Assembly: GCA_964650525.1 (NCBI GenBank)
Contig: CAZYUA010000004.1
Location: forward strand, 62,001-126,000
Direction: 5' to 3'
Length of the DNA: 64,000 nt
Origin: UBA1413 sp964650525
GTDB taxonomy: Bacteria > Bacteroidota > Bacteroidia > Bacteroidales > Prolixibacteraceae
Program-made: the position numbers and the translations under genes
In this document: piece after piece, positions 35,879 through 45,760 of the stretch
How the letters are laid out: each line of letters opens with the position of its first letter
How positions within the stretch are numbered: position 1 is the stretch's first letter
Notes under the pieces: generated by a model
What the model was told of the DNA's origin: nothing
Seen by the model: the letters and a program-made list of their open reading frames with translations, nothing else
Database searches by the model: none

Positions 35879-36208
35879 ATGAAGAAAGTTGCCTTATTGT
35901 TGATGATTTCTTTTTTATTTTCCGGATTACTACCGGCCCAGGTCATCGAGAATTTTGAGGGTCCGAAATCTTTGCTGACCACCTATGATCCAAATTTTAC
36001 CCTGGTGCCGAATCCTGATCCAACGGGTGTCAATACAAGCGGCACCGTCCTGAAATTTGTGAGGAGTAAGGACTCTCCCGACTTGACAGGATTCAGTGGC
36101 TTCATTCATCCATTATTTAACGACGGAACCCAGTATTTCCATGTAAAGGTGTGGAAACCCAGGATCAGTCTTTTAAAACTCGTTATCGATATTTTTTGCT
36201 CAGGTTGA
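35879..36208 (+). pseudogene. Truncated secreted-protein gene (N-terminal fragment)
   Basis: The first 96 or so codons encode a signal peptide (MKKVALLLMISFLFSG...PAQ) and the start of an exported beta-sandwich protein: VIENFEGPKSLL, VPNPDPTGVNTSGTVLKFVRS, QYFHVKVWKPRIS. This N-terminus is familiar from Bacteroidota secreted proteins that are several times longer. After KPRISLLKL the sequence runs straight into the antisense of the last codons of the GH2 gene and stops. The rest of the gene is therefore missing, consistent with a deletion whose junction lies near 36175-36185. The product is unlikely to work. Confidence 0.7.
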
Positions 36209-39200
36209 TCAGTGTTTCCGTTGAAGCCTTTTCTACGGGGACAAGTGTAAAGCTGTATTCATAGGCTTGTCCGGGTTTAAACAGGTATTTTTCCAGTGGT
36301 TTGGCTCCCCAGCTGTCTACGCTGCCCAGTCCTCTTTGCCCCAGGTCTATATTCCACCGGATAAAGTTCCGGGGTTTACTATCGATGGCATGTTTTTGTT
36401 CTTTTTCGATGGGGCCGTAAAGGGTGTCGGGCGAGGCGTCGAAGTCGGAGGTGAGGTAAGGCATGGCAGTCATTTCAAACCCTTTTCCCTGGTTATCACT
36501 GACAGCCAGCCATCCGGTGCCTTCCGTATCGGTGAGGGCAGCCCAGCGGACTCCGGTTTTGGCTCCGTTTTCCTGGGGGCGCACATAGGGGACCCTCTGG
36601 TCTGATGCCTTTCCGCTGTACAGGTCGACGAAAGCCGACACATTCCGGTCGGTATAATTTTCCTAGGGGCCGCGTCCAAACCAGGTCAGCTGGTCAAACC
36701 GGAGGGGCAGGCAAAGGTTCATCCCGATTCTGGGTATATCCGATTGTTCGGTGGCTGAGGCTTCCAGCCGGTTGGCAAAATGGATGTTCCCGTCGCCGTC
36801 GAAAGTATATACCGTGGAAAAGGAGGTCCCTGCATCTGCAAGTCTCCAGGTTGCCTTCACCGACAACAACCCTGATTCGTTTTTTTGTGTTTCCAGTGAT
36901 GCCAGTTCGGGGAAGAGGGTGGCTTTTTTCCAGTTTATGTTTCTGATGGGCATCTGATTGCCGAAGTCGTTGTCGGTGGGGGCGCGCCAGAAATCGGGAC
37001 GGGGTCCTTCGCCTTCAACAATCAGGGGGATCCCTTTGAGGGCATAGCTGACCAGCCTGCCCTCAGTGGTGCTTATTACCGCTTTGAAATGTTCGCCAGT
37101 AATCACCATTTGGCTGCCTGATGTTTCGAGGCTCAGGGGTCCCGGAAAAGTCGGGGGAGCCCCGGCGGTGTGCCATGGCAGCCTGATTTGTTCCGCGGCT
37201 ACGCAATGGTTCGCAGGAATTCCTTTCTCCGGGCTTTGGGTCCTGGCTTCCAGGTGGAGGAAATACTCCGTTTCCGGCATAGGGGAAATGCCCGAAAGGT
37301 CCAGGACGATCACCTGACTGGAATGGGGTTCTACCCGGATTTCAGGGAGTGGGAGGTCTCTGACGACCTTTCCGTCGGCTTTAATGAAGCCATGAAAGGT
37401 GAATTTGCTGAGAGTGGTAAAATCGTAAAGGTTTTCCACGAGTATTCGTATACTGTTATCCCTGATTCTTAACATTTTGAAGTTGATCCACTCATGGGCT
37501 TTTTTTACTTCCTGCAGGGCTGGCTGGGGAGTCCGGTCAGCAAAGACAATGCCGTTGATCAGGAAGTTGCCGTCGCTGGGCATACCGGTACCATAATCGC
37601 CGCCGTAGGCATAATACTTTTCCCCTTTTTCGTTGGTTTTCCAGAGACCCTGGTCCACCCAGTCCCAGATAAAGCCACCCTGCAGCTGGGGGTATTTTTC
37701 GATCACATCCCAGTAATCCTGAAAGTTGCCGGTACTGTTGCCCATGGAGTGGCAGTATTCCGAGGGGATGAAAGGACGGTCGAGGAGGTGTTGTCCGAAC
37801 CATTCAAAAGTGGCCGGATCGGGATACTGAGGAACGATGATATCACTGTTCCAGTCGAATTCCAGGGCAAAACGGCTCCCTGTTTCCGTGCGCTCATATT
37901 GGATGGGTCTGCGGGTACGGTCGTTTTCCCTGATGGCCTGGTACCCGGCATAAAAGTTTACCCCGTTGCCGGCTTCGTTGCCCATGCTCCAGATGATCAC
38001 AGAAGGATGGTTCTTATCGCGCTCCACCATCCTCACCATCCGGTCTGTATGGGCATGTTCCCAAGAGGGGTCTTTGGCCAGCGACCGTTCGCCGTAATAA
38101 AGGCCATGCGATTCAATGTTGGCTTCGTCAACTACATACAATCCATATTCGTCGCACAGTTCATACCACCGCTCGGGCTGAGGGTAATGGCTGAGCCGTA
38201 CGGCGTTGATGTTGTGTTGTTTCATTAGCAGGATATCCTTCATCATCAGCTCTTCGGTTACCACGTGGCCGGTCTCAGGATTGTGTTCCTGCATATTGGT
38301 GCCTTTCAGGGTTACCGGCACCCCGTTGACCAGCAGAAGCCCCCTTGCGATCTCCACACTCCGGAACCCGATTTTCGTGGTCACGGTTTCCAGAATGCGC
38401 CCGTTTTCATCCCGGGAGGTCAGGGTAAGTGTGTAAAGGTTCGGAGTTTCCGCACTCCAGGGTTTAACCCCCGCAAGGGGTATGAAATCGTCCAGTATTT
38501 CCGCAAAATCGATTGTACCTTCTTCCCGGGCGGGCAATTCCACTTTTTCCCCGGCAGAAAATAGCAAATGCTCTCCGTCGTAAACGCCCATCTCAAGAAT
38601 CCCTTTGTGGGGGGTGGCGGTATGGTTCTTCAGGGTGACGAACAACTGCAGAATGCCGTTGGTATACCTTTCATCGAGGGTGGAGACTGCTTCAAAATCA
38701 CAGATGCGCACACTGGGCTGACAGTAAACGTAAACGTCCCTCTCGATGCCGCTCATCCGCCAGAAATCCTGGCACTCCAGGTAGCTGGCCGTACTCCAGC
38801 GGTACACTTCCAGCGCAATGGTGTTGCTTTTTCCAGGGGTGACATACGCAGTGATGTTAAATTCAGCCGGGAGTTTGCTGCCCTCGCTGTAGCCCACCTT
38901 TTCTCCGTTAACCCAGATATAAAAGGCTGATTTCACAGAACCCAGGTATACGAAAATCTCTTTTCCTGCCCATCCCTGCGGGATGGTGAATTGGCGGCGG
39001 TACGAACCGACCGGGTTGTAGGTTAAAGGCACTTTCGGGGGTTCAGGACCGTTTTTGAACTCCGTGATGGGGGTGCGGGCGTCGGCAAATTCATAGGGAT
39101 GGTTGACGTAAATGGGCACATCGTAGCCCTGCATTTCCCAGTTGGCCGGTACGGGTATCTCTTTCCATTTCTTTACGTTGTAAGAGGGCTTGAAAAAGCC

Positions 39201-39425
39201 GGCAGGCCGGGTAGCCGGGGATTGGGAAAGCCGGAATTTCCACAGGCCGTTCAGAGAAACCCTGGGGGTATCTTCATCCGGAAGGGTGGAGGTAAAGGAC
39301 GACCTGCCTTTTTCCTTGTTGACGCCTGTGATCCCGGCATCCTGCCATTCAGGGATTTCCTGGCTCAAACCGCGGGAAATTGTGGTCAGCACTACGGCTA
39401 AAAGAATCATGGAACACTTTTTCAT
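36183..39425 (-). pseudogene. GH2 beta-galactosidase (LacZ type) interrupted by an in-frame TAG
   Basis: From ATG 39425 the frame encodes a signal peptide (ending near SRGLSQ), the GH2 sugar-binding and immunoglobulin-like domains, and a TIM barrel with acid/base E484 (WSMGNEAGNG) and nucleophile E556 (IPSEYCHSMGNS). It then enters the C-terminal Bgal_small_N domain. In the signature WFGRGP-x-ENY the residue x, normally Gln or His, is TAG (36663-36665). Beyond it, in the same frame, the domain continues for about 160 codons to a natural stop at 36183. The total of about 1080 codons matches full-length LacZ. A single base change (CAG to TAG) explains the break. The 920-residue product would lack most of a domain that is part of the LacZ fold. 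Confidence 0.88.
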
Positions 39426-39437
39426 GGGGAAAGCAGG

Positions 39438-40115
39438 TTACAGCGATGGTTGATGGGTTAATAATCCTTCTGCCATGGCCAGGTCAGCAGGCCAGGTAAT
39501 TTTGATATTTTCCTGGTTTCCCCCGACCAGACGGATGGCTTCCCCGCTCTTCTCCAGGACGGAAGCGTCGTCGGTAAACTGCGGATCGTAATCCTGCCGG
39601 TAAGCTTTTTTTATCAGGGGGATAAGGAAGGTCTGGGGGGTCTGGATCAGGAAAAGCCGGCTCCGGTCAACCGGGTGGCTGGTTTCTCCATTGCTCCACC
39701 TTACCGATTCGGCGACCGGTACGGTGGGGATGGCATTCCCATGAAGAATAGCCGTTTGCAGGCAGCGTTGCAGAGTTTCCTGGCTGACCAGAGGCCTGAC
39801 ACCATCGTGAATGAAAACGATACCCTCTTCGGGTAATGCGGCGAGTCCGTTTCTTACGGAGAGAAAGCGGGTCTCCCCGGCGGTGACCACTCTGTGGCTA
39901 ACTGTAAATCCGTGATCGTTGCAAAGATCATCCCAGAGCTGCCGGTATTCGTCAGGCAATACCAGGACAATCTCCGGTCTGGAAACAAACCGGCTGAAAA
40001 CCTCCAGGGTATGCATCAGGAGCGGCTTCCCGGCCAGGATGATGAACTGCTTGGGAAGTGTCTGACTCATGCGGCTTCCTGCACCTCCCGCAACTACCAG
40101 GGCGAAAAATTTCAT
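39438..40115 (-). CDS. ispD: 2-C-methyl-D-erythritol 4-phosphate cytidylyltransferase
   Basis: A 225-residue nucleotidyltransferase of the MEP isoprenoid pathway, joining CTP and MEP to give CDP-ME. The N-terminal CTP loop is ALVVAGGAGSRM followed by LPKQF (the conserved Lys). The central motif FIHDGVRPLVS contains the Mg/CTP-binding Asp, and TDDASVLEKSG and GNQENIKITWPADLAMAE form the C-terminal signature. Length and motifs fit IspD without gaps. It diverges from the DUF2461 gene across about 70 bases and ends 12 bases before the start of the broken GH2 gene on the same strand. Confidence 0.95.
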   Translation of the reverse strand: MKFFALVVAGGAGSRMSQTLPKQFIILAGKPLLMHTLEVFSRFVSRPEIVLVLPDEYRQLWDDLCNDHGFTVSHRVVTAGETRFLSVRNGLAALPEEGIVFIHDGVRPLVSQETLQRCLQTAILHGNAIPTVPVAESVRWSNGETSHPVDRSRLFLIQTPQTFLIPLIKKAYRQDYDPQFTDDASVLEKSGEAIRLVGGNQENIKITWPADLAMAEGLLTHQPSL

Positions 40116-40186
40116 TCCTGCGGATTTATCAGGGAGAAAAAACCAGTATCTTGCAACTCATTCGCAAATATAACAAACTCTCTCAC

Positions 40187-40846
40187 ATGAAGGCTATTCT
40201 TGAATTTCTGAACGATCTGAACAGAAACAACAACCGGGAGTGGTTCCAGGAAAACCGGGATCGCTATGAGTCTGCCCGTGATAAGGTATTGTTCATGACA
40301 GAATTGTTCATCCGGGAAATCCGCCTGTTCGACCATGAAATACCACTGCTGGATCCGAAAGAGTGTCTTTTCAGGATTTACCGCGATATCCGGTTTTCGC
40401 CTGATAAGCGACCCTATAAAACCCATTTTGGCAGTTATATCAGCAGAGGGGGTTTTAAAAGCAACCGGGCAGGCTATTATTTTCACATCCAGCCGGAAGA
40501 AAATTACCTCGGAGGCGGGATATGGATGCCCCCGGCTCCGGTGCTGAAAGCCCTGCGAACAGCCATTTTTGACCAGCCTGAAGAATTTCAGTCGATCCTC
40601 GATGACCCCGGTTTTAAACGCTATTTTACCGGGTTCGATGGAGATAAACTGAAAACAGCCCCCAAGGGTTTTCCTCCTGACTGGCCTTATATAGACCTGC
40701 TGAGGCCCAAATCGTATGCTTTTGGGATCAACCTCACCGATACAGAGGTTCTCGATGGAGGGTACATCAACAAAGCACTGGATCTGTTCCGGGAATTATA
40801 CAAAATGAACCGCTTTCTGAATGAGGCTCTCGATAATTATCTCTGA
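40187..40846 (+). CDS. DUF2461 (TIGR02453) family protein
   Basis: A 219-residue protein starting at ATG 40187 (MKAILEFLNDLNRNNNREWFQENR). The frame is open upstream into ispD but without conservation. The family hallmarks are the N-terminal L-x-x-N-N-x-x-E-W-F-x-x-N-R pattern, FRIYRDIRFSPDKRPYKTHFG at about 64-84, and AGYYFHIQPEENYLGGGIWMP. This cytoplasmic family is widespread in Bacteroidota, and its function is not established to my knowledge. It is transcribed divergently from ispD. Confidence 0.9.
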   Translation: MKAILEFLNDLNRNNNREWFQENRDRYESARDKVLFMTELFIREIRLFDHEIPLLDPKECLFRIYRDIRFSPDKRPYKTHFGSYISRGGFKSNRAGYYFHIQPEENYLGGGIWMPPAPVLKALRTAIFDQPEEFQSILDDPGFKRYFTGFDGDKLKTAPKGFPPDWPYIDLLRPKSYAFGINLTDTEVLDGGYINKALDLFRELYKMNRFLNEALDNYL

Positions 40847-40979
40847 TTGGTTGAAGCGGTCAGCCAGACCTCGGGGCTTTTCAATCCCCTTGTTCACAAA
40901 TAACAGGCAGAATCTGGCAATGAAAACCACGAATGTCGTAGAGGATTGAACGATAGGAACCTGATCAAAAACAGTTAAA

Positions 40980-42362
40980 ATGACACTGATAAAATCCATT
41001 TCCGGAATCCGCGGAACCATTGGAGGGCAGCCCGGGTCTGCTTTTACTCCTTTGGATATCGTCAAATTTACAGCTTCATACGCCCGGTGGTTGCAGGAAA
41101 CAACTCACAAACGCAGATGCCGGGTAGTCGTAGGACGCGATGCGCGGATCAGCGGCGGAATGGTCAATGCCCTGGTAAGTGCAACCCTGTCAGGAATGGG
41201 GATCGATGTGACAGACATCGGACTGGCAACGACACCCACGACTGAAATTGCCGTTACCCTTGAGGGTGCCGATGGCGGGATTATCCTGACAGCCAGTCAC
41301 AACCCGAAAGAATGGAACGCACTGAAGCTTTTAAACGGGGAAGGTGAATTTCTTTCAGCACAAGAAGGTGCAGCGATTCTGCGATACGCAGAAGAGGAGA
41401 ACTTTACTTTTGCTGAGGTTGACGATTTGGGAAGCAGGGTAAGCAAAGACTATACTTCCGAACATGTGCGCCGGGTTGCCGCCCTTGGTCTGGTAGATGT
41501 CGAAGCCATCCGCAATGCCGGCTTTACGGTTGCCTATGATGCAGTCAACTCGGTGGGAGGCATAGCCATCCCTGCTCTCCTCACTGCTTTGGGCATTCCA
41601 AAGATGGTCCCTATTAACGGAGAACCCACCGGTCAGTTTGCCCATACCCCGGAACCCCTTCCTGAAAATCTCCTTTCTACCTGCGAAATCGTTAAACAAC
41701 AGCAAATAGATGTCTGCTTCGTTGTTGATCCGGATGTGGACCGGTTGTCGATCATCAGCGAAGACGGAAGATTATTCAACGAAGAATATACCCTGGTGGC
41801 GGTTGCTGATTATGTGCTCTCGCGCACGCCAGGTAACACGGTTTCAAACCTGTCGTCGAGCCGCGCTCTTAGGGTGATTACCGAAAAATACGGGGGCACC
41901 TACTCCGCATCGGCGGTTGGTGAAGTAAACGTGGTAGCCAAAATGAAAGAAACCGGGGCTGTGATCGGGGGTGAGGGGAACGGAGGAGTAATCTATCCTC
42001 CCAGCCATTACGGCCGTGACGCCCTGGTGGGTATCGCCCTTTTTCTTACCCACCTGGCCAAATCGGGAGTGAAATGTTCGGAACTGCGAAAAGCCTATCC
42101 CGATTACTTCATTTCAAAAAATAAAATGGAATTGTCGCCCGGCATCGATGTGGACCAGGTCCTTTCAAAAATAGAGAAGATGCACGACAAAGAACAGATT
42201 AGCACGATCGATGGGCTGAAGATTGATTTCGCCGACGAATGGGTCCACCTGCGCAAATCGAATACCGAACCGGTAATCCGGATCTATGCCGAATCGACCA
42301 GTCCCGAAAATGCTGAAAGACTGGCGTTAAAGATAATTTCCCAGATTAAAAACTGTATTTAG
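40980..42362 (+). CDS. glmM: Phosphoglucosamine mutase
   Basis: A 460-residue alpha-D-phosphohexomutase. The four family loops are present: the phosphoserine loop TASHNPKEWNALK (S106), the Mg-binding loop DPDVDRLSI (about 246-254), the sugar-binding loop GGEGNGG, and the phosphate-binding loop RKSNTEPVIRIYAE near the C-terminus. The expected reaction converts glucosamine-6-phosphate to glucosamine-1-phosphate on the way to UDP-GlcNAc. A phosphomannomutase/phosphoglucomutase role is the alternative, though the short sequence and neighbouring hexosaminidase favour GlmM. The GH20 gene starts 21 bases downstream, so the two are probably one operon. Confidence 0.88.
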   Translation: MTLIKSISGIRGTIGGQPGSAFTPLDIVKFTASYARWLQETTHKRRCRVVVGRDARISGGMVNALVSATLSGMGIDVTDIGLATTPTTEIAVTLEGADGGIILTASHNPKEWNALKLLNGEGEFLSAQEGAAILRYAEEENFTFAEVDDLGSRVSKDYTSEHVRRVAALGLVDVEAIRNAGFTVAYDAVNSVGGIAIPALLTALGIPKMVPINGEPTGQFAHTPEPLPENLLSTCEIVKQQQIDVCFVVDPDVDRLSIISEDGRLFNEEYTLVAVADYVLSRTPGNTVSNLSSSRALRVITEKYGGTYSASAVGEVNVVAKMKETGAVIGGEGNGGVIYPPSHYGRDALVGIALFLTHLAKSGVKCSELRKAYPDYFISKNKMELSPGIDVDQVLSKIEKMHDKEQISTIDGLKIDFADEWVHLRKSNTEPVIRIYAESTSPENAERLALKIISQIKNCI

Positions 42363-42383
42363 AAATCCTAAAAGTGGTTCAGG

Positions 42384-44357
42384 ATGAAGCTAAAAGTGAT
42401 GTTGCCGACGACGAGGTTTTGGAACCATATGATAATGGTGGTTTGTATGTTTCAGTCGATTTCATGCTCGAGAAGAGCCGAAATCATGCCTGCACTGATA
42501 CCGATGCCCCAGGTGGTCACCCTGGCCGATGGCCTGTTCCGCGTGGAAGGAAATGAGAACAGGATGGTCCGCAAGTTGGTGGATCGATTACCCGGAGTTC
42601 CGTTCCATGATGATGAGGGGTACCTTTTGCAGGTTACCCGCGACTCTGTGGTTCTTCAGGCAAAAACTGCCGCAGGATTGTTCCGGGGCGAGCAGACCCT
42701 GAGGCAACTAACCATCCTCCGCAAAGGGAGACAGTATATTGTGGGTTGCACGATTACCGACTGGCCGGCATTTGCGATCCGCGGATTTATGCAGGACGTG
42801 GGCCGGAATTATATGTCGGTGCCGTTTCTCAAGGAGCAGATCGATGTGCTGACAGCATACAAATTCAATGTTTTCCATTTTCATGTGACTGACAACCCGG
42901 CCTGGCGTCTGGAAAGCAAACTGTACCCGCAATTGAAGGATTCCTCCTCGATGAGCCGGTGGCCCGGGAAGTTTTATTCACAGGAAGAATTTGTGGACCT
43001 GGTGAACTATTGCCGCGATCGGCATATGACCTTGATTCCCGAGCTGGATGTGCCCGGGCATTGTGAAGCTTTCCGGAAAGCCCTGGGTATTAACACCATG
43101 CAGGATCCCCGGGTCAGGCTCATTTTGTCGGACCTGATTGATGAATTGTGCAGGCTTGTTCCGGCAGAGGCGATGCCATACATCCACCTGGGTACCGACG
43201 AAGTGTGGCACGATTATGAGAAGCCGGCCCCGGACCTCCTTCCCCACCTGGTCAGCAAAGTCAGGGAAAACGGACGGGAAGTGATCGTGTGGCGCCCCGG
43301 ACAGCCTGTTGCGTACGACACCACCTCCATTACCCAGCTATGGTCGTCGAACGGTCATCCCAGGCCGGGTCATCGCTACCTCGACTCACGTCTCAATTAT
43401 CTTAACCATCTGGATCCGCTGGCCGGGGTTGTCCAGCTCTACTTCGACCGGATCTGCGGAGCTTCGCGTGGCGACTCCCTGCGCCTCGGAGGGATTCTTT
43501 GTTGCTGGAACGATAATAATGTACGGGAAGAAAAGGACCTTGTCATCCAGAATCCGGTCTATCCGGGAATTGTGACATACAGCGAGACCTCCTGGAAAGG
43601 TGAGCCGGCAGATTTCGGTGAACAATACCTGGCCAGGCTGCCTCTTTCCGGTGACTCTCTTTTTGAGCAGTTCCGGGAGTTCGAGGATCGGCTGGTCCGT
43701 CACAGGGATTTGTATTTCAACGGAAAGCCTTTCCCGTATGTGAAGCAAACGGGGATCGCCTGGAAGATCATCGGTCCCTTTGACCACAAGGGCGATTTCG
43801 ACCGGAAATTCGCCGTGGAGGATTCCCTGGCAGACAGCTACAGGGTGGATGGTAAGGAGGTTGGTTGGGCAGGCCCTTACCCCGGAGGAACTGTTCATGT
43901 CCGCCATTTCTTCGGATTTCCCTCCTGGTATGACCAAAAAGAGGGTACCGTCTATGCCATGACTCATGTGTGGTCTCCCCGCGACCAGGAAACGGACTGC
44001 TGGATAGGCTTCCATGACTGGTCGCGTTCCGGAGGGCGACGGGGAGGCCCCTTCCCACAACAGGGAGAATGGCATACCACTCACCCCCGGGTATGGGTGA
44101 ACGGAAAGTTGGTTGGTCCCCCGGTGTGGAAAAACCCCGGATTGCCCGCCGCCAGCGAGGAAATTCCTTTTGAAGATGAAAACTACTCCTTTAGGGAAAC
44201 TACCAAAATCAGCCTGAAGAAAGGATGGAATCCGGTTCTCCTGAAAGTCCCGCAAGGCGGCAATTCCTGGAAGTGGATGTTTACTTTCGTACCCCTGGAA
44301 GTCCATGACGGACAAGTCCGTGAGCTGCCCGGAATCCGGTTCGATCCGTCTCCATAA
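42384..44357 (+). CDS. GH20 beta-N-acetylhexosaminidase lipoprotein
   Basis: A 657-residue protein. The start at 42384 gives a charged N-terminus and a lipobox (FQSISC, Cys28), so it should be a lipoprotein. A GH20b-like N-terminal domain (about 35-125) precedes the barrel, which begins with AIRGFMQDVGRNY and contains FHFHVTDNPAWRLE. The catalytic pair is D272-E273 in HLGTDEVW. This retaining enzyme uses the substrate acetamido group to release terminal GlcNAc or GalNAc. The C-terminal 200 residues form a beta-rich domain (KIIGPFDHKGDFDRKF, then a sandwich with PRVWVNGKLVG). Released GlcNAc fits the adjacent glmM. Confidence 0.92.
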   Translation: MKLKVMLPTTRFWNHMIMVVCMFQSISCSRRAEIMPALIPMPQVVTLADGLFRVEGNENRMVRKLVDRLPGVPFHDDEGYLLQVTRDSVVLQAKTAAGLFRGEQTLRQLTILRKGRQYIVGCTITDWPAFAIRGFMQDVGRNYMSVPFLKEQIDVLTAYKFNVFHFHVTDNPAWRLESKLYPQLKDSSSMSRWPGKFYSQEEFVDLVNYCRDRHMTLIPELDVPGHCEAFRKALGINTMQDPRVRLILSDLIDELCRLVPAEAMPYIHLGTDEVWHDYEKPAPDLLPHLVSKVRENGREVIVWRPGQPVAYDTTSITQLWSSNGHPRPGHRYLDSRLNYLNHLDPLAGVVQLYFDRICGASRGDSLRLGGILCCWNDNNVREEKDLVIQNPVYPGIVTYSETSWKGEPADFGEQYLARLPLSGDSLFEQFREFEDRLVRHRDLYFNGKPFPYVKQTGIAWKIIGPFDHKGDFDRKFAVEDSLADSYRVDGKEVGWAGPYPGGTVHVRHFFGFPSWYDQKEGTVYAMTHVWSPRDQETDCWIGFHDWSRSGGRRGGPFPQQGEWHTTHPRVWVNGKLVGPPVWKNPGLPAASEEIPFEDENYSFRETTKISLKKGWNPVLLKVPQGGNSWKWMFTFVPLEVHDGQVRELPGIRFDPSP

Positions 44358-44465
44358 TCATTTGGTCCGCGCTGAAAAAACCAAAAATAGTCGGCAGACC
44401 AACACGGAATTTTCTTTACAAAGGGAATTTTTATCTGCCGGAAGTTTCGCAAACAGGAACGATTC

Positions 44466-45122
44466 ATGAAAGACGTGCATTACGTGGTATTTGATTTTGA
44501 CGGGACCTTTGCCGATACCCTGGATCTGGCTTTTACCATGTACAACCGCATTGCCCCCGAATACAACTACAGGCAGGTCGGCAAGGAAGAACTGGACACT
44601 CTGCGCACCCGCAAGCCACAGGAGATTTTCAAAGCGTTTGGAATTTCCCGTGTCAGGTTTCTGACACTGCTTCTCCGGATACGGAAGGAGCTGAGCCTTC
44701 ATATCACGGAAGCGGGACTGATAAAGGGTATGGAGAATGCACTTAGGTCGATGAGTCTTGCAGGGTTCAGGCTGGGAATCCTGACCTCTAATTCCAGGGT
44801 AAATGTCCGGAATTTCATCGACCACCATTCCTTGTCGGATATCATCGGTTTCATTTACAGTGGAAACAGCCTTTTTGGTAAAGACAAGGTGATCGGGAGA
44901 ATGCTGGAAAGGGAAGGCATTTCCAGGGAACGTGTGGTGTATGTGGGGGATGAAACCCGGGATATCGAAGCATGCCAGAAAGCCGGAATTCCTGTTATCG
45001 CCGTAAGTTGGGGGCTAAACCGCCGGGAACTCCTTGCTTCCTTGCACCCCGATTGGCTGGCAGATGATCCGGAAGATTTGTTGCGATGCGTACAGCAGGT
45101 TTTCAGCGGCAAACCCCGTTGA
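44466..45122 (+). CDS. HAD-superfamily phosphatase, phosphoglycolate-phosphatase-like
   Basis: A 218-residue HAD hydrolase. Motif I is VVFDFDGTFADT (nucleophile Asp near residue 10), motif II is LGILTSNSR, motif III is the Lys in FGKDKVIG and motif IV is YVGDETRDIEA. An alpha-helical cap lies at about 20-85. The layout is that of Gph/PGP-type phosphatases that dephosphorylate small metabolites; the substrate is unknown. It is the third gene of the GlmM-GH20 direction, 108 bases after GH20, and converges on the DNPH1-type gene. A role in phosphosugar clean-up is inferred. Confidence 0.88.
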   Translation: MKDVHYVVFDFDGTFADTLDLAFTMYNRIAPEYNYRQVGKEELDTLRTRKPQEIFKAFGISRVRFLTLLLRIRKELSLHITEAGLIKGMENALRSMSLAGFRLGILTSNSRVNVRNFIDHHSLSDIIGFIYSGNSLFGKDKVIGRMLEREGISRERVVYVGDETRDIEACQKAGIPVIAVSWGLNRRELLASLHPDWLADDPEDLLRCVQQVFSGKPR

Positions 45123-45166
45123 ATTGTCTGGTACTACCCTCCAGGGAAATGCAATCAAAACAATTT

Positions 45167-45586
45167 CTAAAGGTTACCGGAGAAAAAATGATCAAGCGCT
45201 TCCCCAACCTCTTCCGGTCTTTGATAGCAGAAAACCGTGAGTTCGGGGCATCCTGCGATCATGGCAGAAAGTCTTTTTCCCGGTTGTTCTCGGTAAAGAC
45301 AGAGGATTTTTTTCCCGAGAGCTACTGCCCTGCCGATCTCATAGCCCACGCCTGCTGAAATGGTGGTTACCTCTGCCACGACCAGGTCAGCAGCCTTCAG
45401 CCATTCCATGTCCCGGTCATGGATATACCGGTCAGTGACGCCCTGATCGCCCCCTTCAGTCAGGACAGCACTGCCGAGATGTTCCGTCATCACCCGGCCA
45501 TACGGCTGCAAAAGCCGGATGAGTTGCTCGTAGAGGGCGGCATCTCCGCGCCCCCCGCGTATGGACCCTGCAAAATAGATGTTCAT
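45167..45586 (-). CDS. 2'-deoxynucleoside 5'-phosphate N-hydrolase, DNPH1/RCL type
   Basis: A 139-residue protein very close in pattern to animal DNPH1 (RCL): IYFAGSIRGGRGD, LYEQL, GRVMTEH, DRYIHDRDMEWL, ADLVVAEVT, SAGVGYEIGRAVA and KRLSAMIAG. The GSIRGGR loop binds the 5'-phosphate, and the Glu in VGYEIGRA is the family nucleophile. The reaction is cleavage of the N-glycosidic bond of deoxynucleoside monophosphates, giving a free base and 2-deoxyribose 5-phosphate. Human DNPH1 acts on 5-hydroxymethyl-dUMP. It is divergent, across 174 bases, from a thymidylate-synthase-like gene, which suggests a shared nucleotide-sanitising theme. Confidence 0.9.
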   Translation of the reverse strand: MNIYFAGSIRGGRGDAALYEQLIRLLQPYGRVMTEHLGSAVLTEGGDQGVTDRYIHDRDMEWLKAADLVVAEVTTISAGVGYEIGRAVALGKKILCLYREQPGKRLSAMIAGCPELTVFCYQRPEEVGEALDHFFSGNL

Positions 45587-45760
45587 GGACCAAAAATAGA
45601 GAGACTTACGCTCTTTTCAAATTTCCGGTGAAGGAATGATGGGAAACCACCCTGAAACCGGGTTTCCGGAGGGGTATGAGGTAACCTGAAAATGGCCGGA
45701 CGAAAAGCTTCATTGAGATTATTTTGCCTATTTTTATAAAATGACTTTAACCTGATTCCG

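Noticed and set aside
36663..36665. General recoding of TAG as a sense codon
   Set aside because: Several intact neighbouring genes end in TAG (for example at 32039, 49016, 58650 and 60015), so TAG acts as a stop in this genome; a local mutation is simpler.
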